Positions 1 to 8,098 of a stretch of DNA of 64,000 bases are shown here, in pieces; the first letter of the stretch is position 1; each line of letters opens with the position of its first letter. A program made the translations under genes and the position numbers. The notes beneath the pieces were generated by a model. It ran no database searches. It was not told where the DNA came from and was given only the letters and a program-made list of their open reading frames with translations. Origin of the DNA: Methanothermobacter sp. (GTDB taxonomy: Archaea; Methanobacteriota; Methanobacteria; Methanobacteriales; Methanothermobacteraceae); the NCBI RefSeq assembly GCF_030055425.1, contig NZ_JASFYE010000006.1:45560-109559 (forward strand), given 5' to 3'.

Positions 1-78
1 AAGAAACGGCAGATATAAGAACAGAAATTAGGGCCATCTTTAATTATAATTAAGTGTTCTGATTACCAGAATTAAAGG

Positions 79-918
79 TCATTTCAGTTCCCTTATCTCA
101 AGGCTGAGGTCAACTGGATGGGCTGATGTGGTTATAAACCCCATTGATATCACATCAACTCCAGTGGAAGCATAAAGATCTATATTTTCAGGTTTTATAC
201 CCCCCGATGCCTCAACAATCACCCTGTCCCTCAGTCCGGCACTTTCGAGTTCTTCCAGTGCCTTCCTGACGTCCCCGGGGTTCATATTATCAAGCAGAAT
301 GATGTCGGCCCCTGCATCTGCCGCCAGTAAAGCGTCACCTGGCCTTTCAACCTCAACCTCAACCTTCTTTGTGAAACTCACATGTTCCTTAACCCGCCTC
401 ACCGCGTCCCCCACACTTCCAGCGATTGCTATGTGGTTGTCCTTGATCATTGCACAGTCATCAAGCCTGAAGCGATGTGTGTCCCCACCACCAATTTTAA
501 CTGCCTGCTTTTCAAACCACTGCAGTCCAGGAGTTGTCTTCCTGGTGGCTGCTATCCTTATATCGGGGTTCACTGCCCTCACCCGCTCCAGCATGCTTCG
601 TGTGAGGGTGGCTATGCCGCTCATTCTCATCATGAGGTTCAGCATTGTCCTCTCGATCTTCAGGATATCTGAAGCTTCCCCCTCGAGGCTTATAACCCTT
701 TCACCGGCTTTAACCGGATCACCATCCATTTTCAGCCTTTCTATTTCGATTCCAAATTCCGCGGCTATGATCCCTGCAACGTCCACACCTGCAATTATGC
801 CATCCTCTCCTGCTATGACATCCGCCGCTGCCACTGTGCCCCTTTCAACAAGTGCCTCGGTTGTTATATCCTCAAACCCCACGTCTACCCTGATCATTTC
901 CCTGAGAATGTCAATCAT
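79..918 (-). CDS. nadC: Nicotinate-nucleotide pyrophosphorylase (quinolinate phosphoribosyltransferase)
   Basis: It converts quinolinate and PRPP to nicotinate mononucleotide, CO2 and pyrophosphate, the step that links de novo synthesis to the common NAD pathway. The 279-residue length is normal for the family. The central segment carries the family signature: RKTTPGLQWFEKQAV, then KIGGGDTHR, then MIKDNH, which supply the phosphate- and quinolinate-binding Arg, Lys and His residues. The C-terminal barrel motifs ILLDNM and EASGGI are present. The start has GGGGAT just upstream and a TATA-like CTTTATATT about 20 bases before it on the minus strand. Its partner nadA lies at 4612 on the other strand, so the two steps are close but not one operon. 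Identification is secure. Confidence 0.96.
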   Translation of the reverse strand: MIDILREMIRVDVGFEDITTEALVERGTVAAADVIAGEDGIIAGVDVAGIIAAEFGIEIERLKMDGDPVKAGERVISLEGEASDILKIERTMLNLMMRMSGIATLTRSMLERVRAVNPDIRIAATRKTTPGLQWFEKQAVKIGGGDTHRFRLDDCAMIKDNHIAIAGSVGDAVRRVKEHVSFTKKVEVEVERPGDALLAADAGADIILLDNMNPGDVRKALEELESAGLRDRVIVEASGGIKPENIDLYASTGVDVISMGFITTSAHPVDLSLEIRELK

Positions 919-1016
919 GAAGATCCCCTAAATTAATATAAAGGGAAGAATTATAAATTTTATGTCCATGAAGCAGAATCCCGAGCAGATATCCTCCAAG
1001 AACCTGAAAGAGTGAT

Positions 1017-1940
1017 ATGATGGAAGTTACATTTCTGGGTACATCATCAGCTGTCCCCTCAAAGAACAGGAACCACACATCAATAGCACTTCGAATCCCC
1101 GGTGAGGTATTCCTGTTTGACTGTGGTGAGGGAACTCAGAGACAGATGGCCCTTGCAGGCATAAGCCCAATGAAGGTTACAAGGATGTTCATAACACATC
1201 TACACGGGGACCATATCCTTGGGATACCGGGAATGATACAGTCAATGGGCTTCAGGGGGCGCCAGGAGCCCCTTGAAATATATGGGCCCCCAGGAATCCA
1301 TGAACTCCACGAATCCATCATGAAGCTGGGCTACTTCACGCTCGATTTTGATATCCATGTGCATGAGGTTAAGGGCGGCACCGTCCTTGAGGAGGAAGAC
1401 TACCGTATTACCTCGGCACCCGCCTCCCATTCGGTATTCAACCTCGCCTACTGTTTTGAGGAGAAGAAAAGGCCGAGGTTCCTCAGGGAGAAGGCCATTG
1501 AACTCGGACTCAAACCGGGTCCTGCCTTTGGAAAGCTGCACAGGGGCATACCCGTGAGGGTTGGTGACAGGATCATAAAACCAGAGGAGGTCCTTGGAAG
1601 CCCAAGGCGTGGTGTGAAGATATGCTACTCAGGGGATACCCGTCCCTGTGAGTCTGTTATAGATCTTGCCCGTGAAGCGGACCTTCTGATACATGAATCA
1701 ACCTTTGAGGCTGGAAGTGAGGATAAGGCGGCTGAAAGTGGGCATTCCACCGCAAAGGAAGCTGCAGAGGTTGCTGAATCTGCCTGCGTCAGGAGACTGA
1801 TACTCACACATCTCAGCACTCGATACAAGCGGACCGAGGTTATTCTGAATGCTGCGAGGGAGATTTTCCCTGAAACAGATGTGGCAGATGACCTCATGAC
1901 CGTGGAGGTGAAGGCTGATGATTCCGGTTCCAGCGCCTGA
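1017..1940 (+). CDS. rnz: Ribonuclease Z (tRNA 3' endonuclease)
   Basis: It is a zinc-dependent endonuclease that removes the 3' trailer of precursor tRNAs. The 307 residues match the short RNase Z form. The metallo-beta-lactamase metal motif HLHGDH is at residues 61-66, with further ligands in SAPASHSV, CYSGDTRP and ILTHLS. The N-terminus MEVTFLGTSSAVPS is typical. GTGAT stands just before the ATG pair at 1017/1020; either could be used. The 3' end overlaps the MscS gene by 23 bases, and with the sortase and Roadblock genes it forms a tightly overlapping run. Family assignment is firm; the link to membrane genes is probably only operon packing. Confidence 0.95.
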   Translation: MMEVTFLGTSSAVPSKNRNHTSIALRIPGEVFLFDCGEGTQRQMALAGISPMKVTRMFITHLHGDHILGIPGMIQSMGFRGRQEPLEIYGPPGIHELHESIMKLGYFTLDFDIHVHEVKGGTVLEEEDYRITSAPASHSVFNLAYCFEEKKRPRFLREKAIELGLKPGPAFGKLHRGIPVRVGDRIIKPEEVLGSPRRGVKICYSGDTRPCESVIDLAREADLLIHESTFEAGSEDKAAESGHSTAKEAAEVAESACVRRLILTHLSTRYKRTEVILNAAREIFPETDVADDLMTVEVKADDSGSSA

Positions 1941-2682
1941 AACCATCCTCATCATAATAGTCACGGTGATGGCCGCTGTTCTCCTTGTTAAGTGGGCCTC
2001 CTATTTCCTCAGGAGGTCCACCAGAAAATGGGACCTGGACCTTACACTCATACAGGTCCTCAATGACATAATAAAATACAGCATATACATCATAGCCCTT
2101 AGCATAGTCCTGAGGGAACTTGGAATAGACGTAACCGCCATAACCGTGAGTCTGGGTATAGCCGGTGTCTCGGTGGGTTTTGCATCCAGGGACATCATAT
2201 CCAACTTCATCTCCGGGATGTTCATACTGGCTGATAAGAGTTTCCGGGTTGGTGACACCATCGAGGTTGCGGGGCAGAAGGGTAAGGTTAAAAGGGTGGG
2301 TTTCAGGACAACAACAATAAAAACCCCTGACGCCAAAATAGTAACGGTGCCCAACTCAACATTCTCCAAAACAGCCTACGTCAACTACAGTGCAGAGGAA
2401 AGTAGGAGGGTTGAACTCAGGGTCAACCTTGACTACGATGTTGATATTGAAAAATTTGAATCTGAGGTTAAGGATGTCCTCATGGGGGTTCCAGGTATAC
2501 TGAAGGACCCTGAGCCAGGGCTCATTGTCCTTGAATTTACAGATACAGGGATAAAGGCAAAGGTGACGGCCTGGGTCCCTGATCCAAAAAAGGTAACGAA
2601 ATACCGTTACGTGATTGCGTCTCATGTGAAAAAGGTCCTTGAAGGTTATTCTAAACAGGATCAAATGCAGGGTTTTGAATGA
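1918..2682 (+). CDS. Small-conductance mechanosensitive channel, MscS family
   Basis: A predicted membrane channel that would open under membrane tension and release solutes on osmotic downshock. The 254 residues hold about three membrane helices (roughly residues 4-22, 42-62 and 66-95) followed by a soluble beta domain. The pore helix is Gly/Ala/Ser-rich (VSLGIAGVSVGFASRD), followed by the MscS signature ISNFISGMFILADKSFRVGD. It is shorter than E. coli MscS (286 residues), mostly at the C-terminal end. It overlaps rnz at its start and the sortase gene by four bases (ATGA) at its end, so the three are almost certainly cotranscribed. Confidence 0.93.
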   Translation: MIPVPAPETILIIIVTVMAAVLLVKWASYFLRRSTRKWDLDLTLIQVLNDIIKYSIYIIALSIVLRELGIDVTAITVSLGIAGVSVGFASRDIISNFISGMFILADKSFRVGDTIEVAGQKGKVKRVGFRTTTIKTPDAKIVTVPNSTFSKTAYVNYSAEESRRVELRVNLDYDVDIEKFESEVKDVLMGVPGILKDPEPGLIVLEFTDTGIKAKVTAWVPDPKKVTKYRYVIASHVKKVLEGYSKQDQMQGFE

Positions 2683-3287
2683 GAAGAAACAGCATCTACG
2701 CAGCCATCATATGCCTTTTCTTCGTATCGGTTACCTCAGGCATTATTATAAAGGCCTTTGAGGATTACCAGGCCCTGGAAAGGTCACGGGTTCACCTTGA
2801 AAACTACAGGAATGCCCCCAGAGAACTTTTTGACCCTGTCCCCTCAGGTCCAAACACAGTTGCAGGCTCACGCGGACCGGTGATTGGGAAGCTCATAATA
2901 CCCTCGATAGGCGTCAGGTGCTGGATAAGGGAGGACACCGTGAATGCCTATGAATCGGTCTACCATTACCCTGAAAGTGTCATGCCGGGGTCTGCAGGTG
3001 ACTGTGGGATCCTGGGGCATAGAACCACCTATTCAGGACCGTTCAGAAGGATAGGTGCCCTCAGGAGAGGGGATACTGTTATAATAGAGGACCATCTCTC
3101 CTCAATGCGCTACGTATATGTGGTGACATCCAATGGTGATGATATAAGATGGGACTATAAGGTCAATCCGGTGCGCTTCGCCCAGGTTGGGGAGGCCAGA
3201 CTCATGCTCATAACGTGTTATCCTCCAGGCAAAAAGAAGGCTGCCTGGATAACACACTGCAAACTTGTGCGTAATGAGAACATCTGA
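2679..3287 (+). CDS. Sortase family transpeptidase
   Basis: A membrane-anchored sortase expected to cleave a sorting signal and attach surface proteins, in this lineage possibly to pseudomurein or to other proteins. The 202 residues begin with one membrane helix (about 5-27), followed by the sortase barrel. Catalytic His is H114 in ILGHRTTYSGPF and catalytic Cys is C180 in LMLITCYPPG. In class D/E sortases an Arg follows the Cys by about nine residues; here that stretch is KKKAAWITH with no Arg until R198. Either a Lys substitutes or the subfamily uses another residue. The start overlaps the MscS stop by ATGA. No sorting-signal substrate is visible in the window. Confidence 0.9.
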   Translation: MRRNSIYAAIICLFFVSVTSGIIIKAFEDYQALERSRVHLENYRNAPRELFDPVPSGPNTVAGSRGPVIGKLIIPSIGVRCWIREDTVNAYESVYHYPESVMPGSAGDCGILGHRTTYSGPFRRIGALRRGDTVIIEDHLSSMRYVYVVTSNGDDIRWDYKVNPVRFAQVGEARLMLITCYPPGKKKAAWITHCKLVRNENI

Positions 3288-4473
3288 TGGGGGTTTTAGA
3301 ATACTTGAAGAGATAGTTGGTGAAATCCTAGAAGGTGAAGGTGTTGAGGGGGTAATCGTAACTGACAGTTCAGGCAGCATCCTCTACAGCAGGGGAGCCT
3401 CCAGCGGAAACCTTGGATCCATGGCCAGTGTAATGTCAGATGCTTCAGGTAAACTCCTCAAAAGGGCAGGGCAGGGAGACTACCAGTCTGCCGTTATTGA
3501 GTTTCCCGGTGGGAAGATGGTCCTGCTAAACGATGACCTCCATCTCCTTGTGCTTGCCGATAAAAGGTCAAACCTCGGCAAGCTGATCCTACTTGCAAGA
3601 AGGGTTATGAAGAAACTTTCAGACCCTGAAATACTCCGCCAGCTGGATATCAGAGAGGAATCATCAGCTGCAGGGATTAAATCAACCATAGAGCCTGAGG
3701 CGAGTCTTAGTCCCCAATCTGAAGGTTCTGAAACAAGTCCCACCCCCCAATCTGAAGGTTCCCATGTCAGTGGGATCCCTGAGGGTGACAAGATCAATGT
3801 TACGATTGCAGAACAGAAAGCTGAAGCCCGTGGGCGGGAAAAGGAAACCGTGCATGATATCAGTACTGAAGTGGTGAATGAGGTAGAAGTACTCAAAAAA
3901 CCTGACATTGGAAAGCCAGAGACTCTTGAAGAGAAAATAGAACCCATGATGGAAGGGAAGGTTAAAGGATCCCAGGAGTCACCGGCCATTCCCGAGGTGA
4001 GGCCGCCACTATCCCTCCCGGAACTCAAATCCATTGATGTCCCAGCTGACCCCGAAGCCCGGAAGGAAACAGCACTTCTTATCTATGAGCATATCCTCCT
4101 TGCGATGTCAATAGGGGCCAGTAAAATCATGGGTGTGGCACCTGCAGGGGGTATGCTCCGCAAATCCCTTCCACACGACGAATGTCCAATAACTCTTGAG
4201 GGGCTTGGTGTCCTGAGCAATGCATCAGTTGACTTCAAAAAATTGAGGGAAAATATTTCAGCTGCAGGATACAGCCTTGAGGAGATAAAGAGGGACATGG
4301 AAATAATAATCACATCAATAACAGAGAATTACGGGCGTGTTATGGGATATGGTGCATTCCGGGGTATGATAAGGCCCGAGTTTACAGCCATCTACATGGC
4401 CTACCAGGATGCCATGGATGAACTTGGGATAACAGAGACCATCCACCCGGAGTTAAGGCAGATCTGGGATTAA
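3274..4473 (+). CDS. Roadblock/LC7 domain protein with long linker and C-terminal helical domain
   Basis: The first ~110 residues (RILEEIVGEILEGEGVEGV through LARRVMKKL) match the Roadblock/LC7 fold, which in prokaryotes often works with small GTPases. A low-complexity acidic linker follows (about residues 120-250), containing an 11-residue tandem repeat with the core PQSEGS. The last ~130 residues form an alpha-helical domain I do not recognise. I chose ATG 3274 (MRTSDGGF) over an upstream TTG at 3265; it overlaps the sortase stop by 14 bases, so it is the last gene of the rnz-mscS-sortase run. No signal peptide is seen, so it is probably cytosolic. No GTPase partner is nearby. Confidence 0.75.
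   Translation: MRTSDGGFRILEEIVGEILEGEGVEGVIVTDSSGSILYSRGASSGNLGSMASVMSDASGKLLKRAGQGDYQSAVIEFPGGKMVLLNDDLHLLVLADKRSNLGKLILLARRVMKKLSDPEILRQLDIREESSAAGIKSTIEPEASLSPQSEGSETSPTPQSEGSHVSGIPEGDKINVTIAEQKAEARGREKETVHDISTEVVNEVEVLKKPDIGKPETLEEKIEPMMEGKVKGSQESPAIPEVRPPLSLPELKSIDVPADPEARKETALLIYEHILLAMSIGASKIMGVAPAGGMLRKSLPHDECPITLEGLGVLSNASVDFKKLRENISAAGYSLEEIKRDMEIIITSITENYGRVMGYGAFRGMIRPEFTAIYMAYQDAMDELGITETIHPELRQIWD
3712..3761 (+). repeat. Direct repeat inside the Roadblock-protein linker
   Basis: The 17-base sequence CCCCAATCTGAAGGTTC occurs at 3712-3728 and again at 3745-3761, exactly 33 bases apart, giving an in-frame 11-residue duplication in the linker. It looks like recent slippage or duplication in a disordered segment. 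Confidence 0.85.
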
Positions 4474-4530
4474 CGGACCCCAAGGTTCCAGAATAAAGGA
4501 TGATTTCACTCAGGGTGCTTCCTTCATGGA

Positions 4531-4591
4531 AATATTTATAAAACATTAACCCTATAGATATATTGCCTTAATTCTTGATTCTATCAATATA
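4531..4591 (+). promoter_or_regulatory. nadA promoter with possible operator
   Basis: A TATA box (AATATTTATAAAA) lies at 4531-4543 ahead of nadA, predicting a start near 4562-4568 and a leader of about 45 bases. TATATTG (4559-4565) and CAATATA (4585-4591) form an inverted repeat around the expected start and leader, a plausible NAD-repressor site. The promoter is well supported by position; the operator is inference. Confidence 0.5.
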
Positions 4592-4611
4592 ATTTTTCAG
4601 TAGGGACGCTT

Positions 4612-5529
4612 ATGTTAAATCAGCTGCAAAGGGATATTCTGAAGTTGAAGAAGGAAAAAAATGCTATCATACTTGCCCATAACTATCAGAAAAGGGAGAT
4701 ACAGGAAATTGCAGACTTTAAAGGGGACTCACTTGAACTCTGCATAAAGGCAAGTGAGATACATGATAGGGACATTGTTGTTTTCTGTGGCGTGGACTTC
4801 ATGGCCGAGACAGCATACATCCTCAACCCTGATAAGAAGATCCTGATACCCGACAGGGGTGCGGAGTGTCCCATGGCACACATGCTAAGTGCAGAGGAAG
4901 TAAGGAAGGCAAGAAAAAGATATCCTGATGCTGCAGTTGTTTTATACGTTAACACCCTTGCGGAGGCAAAGGCAGAGGCAGATATTCTCTGCACATCTGC
5001 AAATGCCGTTAAGATTGTTGAAAGTCTGGAGGAGGACCTCATACTCTTTGGTCCCGACAGAAACCTTGCATGGTATGTTCAGCAGCACACCGACAAGAGG
5101 ATAATCCCCATCCCGGAGAACGGCTACTGCTACGTCCATAAGATGTTCACTGTCGCCGATGTTGCTGCAAAAAGGGAGGAGTACCCCGACGCTGAACTCC
5201 TCATACACCCTGAATGTGACCCTGAAGTTCAGGAGCTGGCGGACCACATCCTGAGCACCGGAGGAATGCTGCGGAGGGTACTTGAGTCAGACAGGAAGCA
5301 ATTCATAATCGGTACAGAGGTTGACATGAAAACACGTATCGATCTTGAATCAGACAAGGAAACAATTCCCCTCCTCGCAGAGGCCATATGTGAGAACATG
5401 AAACTCCACACCCTTGAGAAGGTTAAAAATTCACTGGTCAATGAGGAATTCGCTGTGACTGTTCCTGATGATGTGGCTGAAAGGGCCAGGAGGGCTGTTG
5501 AGAGGATGATAGAGGTATCCCGTCAGTAA
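4612..5529 (+). CDS. nadA: Quinolinate synthase
   Basis: It condenses iminoaspartate with dihydroxyacetone phosphate to form quinolinate, using a [4Fe-4S] cluster. The 305 residues are the normal archaeal length. The AHNYQ motif is at residues 22-26 and the three cluster cysteines are C86 (AECPMAH), C173 (GYCYVH) and C260 (AICENMK), with the same spacing as in the Pyrococcus enzyme. HPECDPEV, STGGM and IGTE, which line the substrate pocket, are also present. The gene stands alone behind its own TATA box. Together with nadC it covers the last two de novo steps; no aspartate oxidase or dehydrogenase is in the window. Confidence 0.97.
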   Translation: MLNQLQRDILKLKKEKNAIILAHNYQKREIQEIADFKGDSLELCIKASEIHDRDIVVFCGVDFMAETAYILNPDKKILIPDRGAECPMAHMLSAEEVRKARKRYPDAAVVLYVNTLAEAKAEADILCTSANAVKIVESLEEDLILFGPDRNLAWYVQQHTDKRIIPIPENGYCYVHKMFTVADVAAKREEYPDAELLIHPECDPEVQELADHILSTGGMLRRVLESDRKQFIIGTEVDMKTRIDLESDKETIPLLAEAICENMKLHTLEKVKNSLVNEEFAVTVPDDVAERARRAVERMIEVSRQ

Positions 5530-5577
5530 CAGCCAAACCTCACTCCGTTACGATTCAATACCCTCCCTGTGCACTTA

Positions 5578-6678
5578 TTATTTTATTTCAATCAGCCTGT
5601 AATCACGCACCCCCATACCCAGTTTCTCTGCATATACCAGCTGGTGGGTTCCATCAACGTCACCCCACACCCCCCTGAACTTATCCCCACCGGTCTCATG
5701 GTTTTCCTCAAGCATTGACCCCCTGATTCCCTCCTCCTGGTTCACAAGGTGGTAACTTGCTGTGTCTACTGCAACGGGATCCTCAGATGCCAGCACCCCT
5801 ATGTCGGGAACTATGTTCCTGTCACTCCAGGGTACACAGTCACAGTCAGGGGTTATATCCATGAGGAAGTTCAGGTAGAATATCCTGTCAATGGTGGATT
5901 TTACCCCGAGGGCGTATTCCATCATTCTCTCAATGAACTCAGGTATGTCCCTCTCCCAGTCAAGGTCAAATACGCCCCTGGGGCAGGTGTCAAGGCAGTT
6001 CATGCAGGCAATGCACCTGTCGTATTCTATCATGACGCCGTCATTTAGGGTCATGGCATCCACCGGACATTCAGAGATGCACTCCCCGCATTCAGTGCAT
6101 TCACCCGTCACCAGGGGTTTTGCGCATTCGTGCTGTTCAATCTTTCCCTGGATGGTGGCGCATCCCATTGCAAGGTTCTTGAGGGCCCCTCCAAAGCCGC
6201 TCATCCCGTGGCCTTTGAAGTGTGATATGACAACCATTGCTGATGCCTCGGCAATGTCACCTGCTATTTTAACCTCACTGAAGTGCCTTCCCTTTACAGG
6301 CACAGTTACCTCATTGTTTCCATGAAGCCCATCTGCAATTATAAGGGGTGCCCCGGCAACAGAATAGTCAAAGCCATTGAGTATGGCTGTTTCAATGTGA
6401 TCAACCGAATTGTGCCTTGAACCATAGTAGAGGGTGTTGGTATCTGTGAGGAAAGGGGATGCCCCGCTCTCCCTTATCCTTTCAATTACGTGGCGCACCA
6501 GAACAGGACTCACATAGGAGTCGTTGCCCCGCTCACCAAAGTGCACCTTAACAGCCACGATGTCATCCCCAGAGAAGGGTTCGCCAAAGGCCGCGTCAAA
6601 TGTCCTCTGTATCTTCATGCCCCTGTTCTCGTTCCTGGACCTTGCCCTGAAATCTGAAAAATAAACCTCCGCTGGCAT
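5578..6678 (-). CDS. DUF362 domain protein with two [4Fe-4S] ferredoxin motifs
   Basis: Function unknown. The first ~190 residues match DUF362 (VAVKVHFGERGN, FLTDTNTLYYGSRHN, ISHFKGHGMSGFGGALKNL). About residues 193-235 carry two ferredoxin motifs, CTECGECISECP and CIACMNCLDTCP, for two [4Fe-4S] clusters. The remaining DUF362 portion contains a cysteine pair in PDCDCVPW. No signal peptide is seen, so it is probably a cytosolic electron-transfer or redox enzyme. It is divergent from the ferritin-like gene at 6785, and the shared gap contains a palindromic operator, so both may respond to the same redox or metal signal. The family is certain; substrate and role are not. Confidence 0.88.
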   Translation of the reverse strand: MPAEVYFSDFRARSRNENRGMKIQRTFDAAFGEPFSGDDIVAVKVHFGERGNDSYVSPVLVRHVIERIRESGASPFLTDTNTLYYGSRHNSVDHIETAILNGFDYSVAGAPLIIADGLHGNNEVTVPVKGRHFSEVKIAGDIAEASAMVVISHFKGHGMSGFGGALKNLAMGCATIQGKIEQHECAKPLVTGECTECGECISECPVDAMTLNDGVMIEYDRCIACMNCLDTCPRGVFDLDWERDIPEFIERMMEYALGVKSTIDRIFYLNFLMDITPDCDCVPWSDRNIVPDIGVLASEDPVAVDTASYHLVNQEEGIRGSMLEENHETGGDKFRGVWGDVDGTHQLVYAEKLGMGVRDYRLIEIK

Positions 6679-6722
6679 CCAATCACCATTATTCTATTTA
6701 TTTCAGAAGGTATATGGACTTT

Positions 6723-6737
6723 TTCTCACGGTGAGAA
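6723..6737. promoter_or_regulatory. 15-base palindromic operator between divergent redox genes
   Basis: TTCTCAC-G-GTGAGAA is a perfect inverted repeat with a one-base centre. It lies directly against the TATA box at 6741-6749 of the ferritin-like gene, where a repressor would block TBP/TFB or an activator would recruit them. It is also about 45 bases upstream of the divergent DUF362 gene. The palindrome is directly visible; its regulator is unknown. Confidence 0.65.
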
Positions 6738-6740
6738 CCA

Positions 6741-6749
6741 CTTATATAT
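6741..6749 (+). promoter_or_regulatory. TATA box of the ferritin-like gene
   Basis: CTTATATAT fits the archaeal TATA consensus and would start transcription near 6768-6774, just before a GAGGTGG ribosome site at 6771-6777 and the ATG at 6785. This placement supports the shorter start for the gene. Confidence 0.7.
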
Positions 6750-6784
6750 CCAGATGGACAGATATTACGTTGAGGTGGATTTTT

Positions 6785-7192
6785 ATGGACACTGAAAGGA
6801 TAATAGAACTCCTGAATATCGACTTTCGCCATGAACTTGAGGCGACCATGATGTATACCTACAACGCGTTTGTTATAGAGGACTGTGACCTCAGCAGGCT
6901 AACTGAAGGCATCGCGGCAGATGAGATGAGGCACATGTGGTGGCTTGCTGACCTCATAACAAAGAGGGGTGGCAGGCCCTCAATGGAGATAGGAAAGGTG
7001 GAGTACATTGGTGAAGATCTGATTGAGGGCCTTGAAAGGCAGATCCAGAAGGAGACAGAGGGTATTGAAGAGTACGAGAGGCAGATAGCGATAATCGATG
7101 ATGATGAGGTTACCGGGGTTTTAAGGCATATAGTTGATGAGGAAAAGAGGCACCGTAAGGAGTTCAGGGAGCGGCTGGAGCGTCTTCGATAA
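6785..7192 (+). CDS. Ferritin-like diiron protein
   Basis: A 135-residue four-helix protein. It has paired Glu/His patterns expected for a diiron site: HELEATMMYTYNAF with ADEMRHMWW in the first half, EGIEEYERQI with VDEEKRHRKEF in the second. These match the ferritin/rubrerythrin-like superfamily, whose members store iron or detoxify oxygen and peroxide; no rubredoxin domain is attached. An upstream in-frame GTG at 6731 lies inside the promoter, so ATG 6785 with GAGGTGG is preferred. It faces the DUF362 iron-sulfur protein across a shared regulatory gap. An oxidative or iron-stress role is inference. Confidence 0.85.
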   Translation: MDTERIIELLNIDFRHELEATMMYTYNAFVIEDCDLSRLTEGIAADEMRHMWWLADLITKRGGRPSMEIGKVEYIGEDLIEGLERQIQKETEGIEEYERQIAIIDDDEVTGVLRHIVDEEKRHRKEFRERLERLR

Positions 7193-7227
7193 TTTTCTGT
7201 ATAAAATTCGGTACGCTCACTGTCCGC

Positions 7228-7253
7228 AGATCAAAAAATAAATTTTTTAATCT
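7228..7253. terminator. Near-perfect A/T palindrome, probable bidirectional terminator
   Basis: AGAT at 7228 and ATCT at 7250 flank AAAAAAT and ATTTTTT around an AA centre, giving a 26-base near-perfect palindrome with six-base T runs on both strands. It lies between two convergent genes. Archaeal RNA polymerase terminates at T runs, so it could serve both. Confidence 0.5.
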
Positions 7254-7328
7254 TAAACATCCATCCGAAGCATTATTTCAAGGCCAGCTTCTCTACCCAA
7301 ACGTTCTGTATCCATTCACGCAATGATT

Positions 7329-7769
7329 CTACCTCTCTATCCATGCCAGCATTTTATTCCGTATTTCCTTTAAGGTCTCCTCTGAGATATTCTTTGGGGG
7401 CCTTGGCCTCATGTAACCGAAGAACGGATCATCAAAGACCTCCCCATTTACGATTACCTCCCCTCTGTAGCGGGGTATGAAGTGCCAGTGCAGTTGTGGT
7501 GGAGGGGTGTTTTCACGGTAAAATGAGTTAAGAAGGACGCCCCAGTTGAACATGGAGGCCCCAAATGCCTTTCTCACTGCATTTTCAAGTTCAGATACTA
7601 TAAGGAACATTTCATCCCATTCATCCTTCTTTAGGTTTCCAAGAAACTCCTCCCTCCTTTTAAGGGCTACTACACAGGTTCCAAGGTTGCTCTGGTTTGG
7701 TGCGAGAAACACAACCCACCTCTTCCTCTCATAGAGGTATTTGCCAAACTTGTAGTCATCAAATTTCAC
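7329..7769 (-). CDS. HIT-like family protein
   Basis: A 146-residue protein with HIT-fold features: the strand-loop LHWHFIPRY near residue 95 corresponds to the HxHxH-type nucleotide-binding motif, although the third His is not obvious. The FLAPNQSNLGTCVVALKR segment resembles the N-terminal HIT strands. HIT enzymes hydrolyse or transfer nucleoside phosphates, so it is probably a nucleotide hydrolase or related. It overlaps the upstream small gene by 11 bases and is the last of that pair. In another frame an open stretch of about 23 codons continues past the stop, so the C-terminus deserves a check. Confidence 0.7.
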   Translation of the reverse strand: MKFDDYKFGKYLYERKRWVVFLAPNQSNLGTCVVALKRREEFLGNLKKDEWDEMFLIVSELENAVRKAFGASMFNWGVLLNSFYRENTPPPQLHWHFIPRYRGEVIVNGEVFDDPFFGYMRPRPPKNISEETLKEIRNKMLAWIER

Positions 7770-8049
7770 CCCGAGGTCCCCCCGCAGTTATAAAGGAGAG
7801 AAGTTCCAGTGCCATGGACTCTGCCACATCCTCCGCCGGTTCATCCTCCCATGGTTCCAGGATCCTGAATGATGCCTCAACGGTTATATTCCTTCCATCT
7901 GCACGAAATGAGTAGTCCCTGAATCTTCTTTCAAGTTCATCCAGGACCTCTAATAGTCCCTGTCCTGGAATACCTACTTCCAGAACCACCTCCCATTTAT
8001 CACCGGATTTTTCGATTTTTTTAACTTCCACAGAAGGTTCCGAATTCAT
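7759..8049 (-). CDS. Conserved small protein of unknown function
   Basis: I do not recognise the family. The predicted protein has 96 residues if it starts at the second in-frame ATG (8049), which has GGTGAC directly upstream; the first ATG (8058) would add MGD. It is a soluble alpha/beta protein with alternating strand-like segments (WEVVLEVGIPG, ITVEASFRIL) and an acidic helix. It overlaps the HIT-like gene by 11 bases, suggesting translational coupling and a shared process. No cysteines, membrane helices or catalytic motifs are seen. Confidence 0.65.
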   Translation of the reverse strand: MNSEPSVEVKKIEKSGDKWEVVLEVGIPGQGLLEVLDELERRFRDYSFRADGRNITVEASFRILEPWEDEPAEDVAESMALELLSFITAGGPRGEI

Positions 8050-8098
8050 GTCACCCATATCTCCACTGAACCGGCAACTCAGGGTTATCTGGATGGCT

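Noticed and set aside
299..931. 210-codon frame opposite nadC
   Set aside because: Low-complexity Ser/Pro/Leu shadow of nadC on the other strand.
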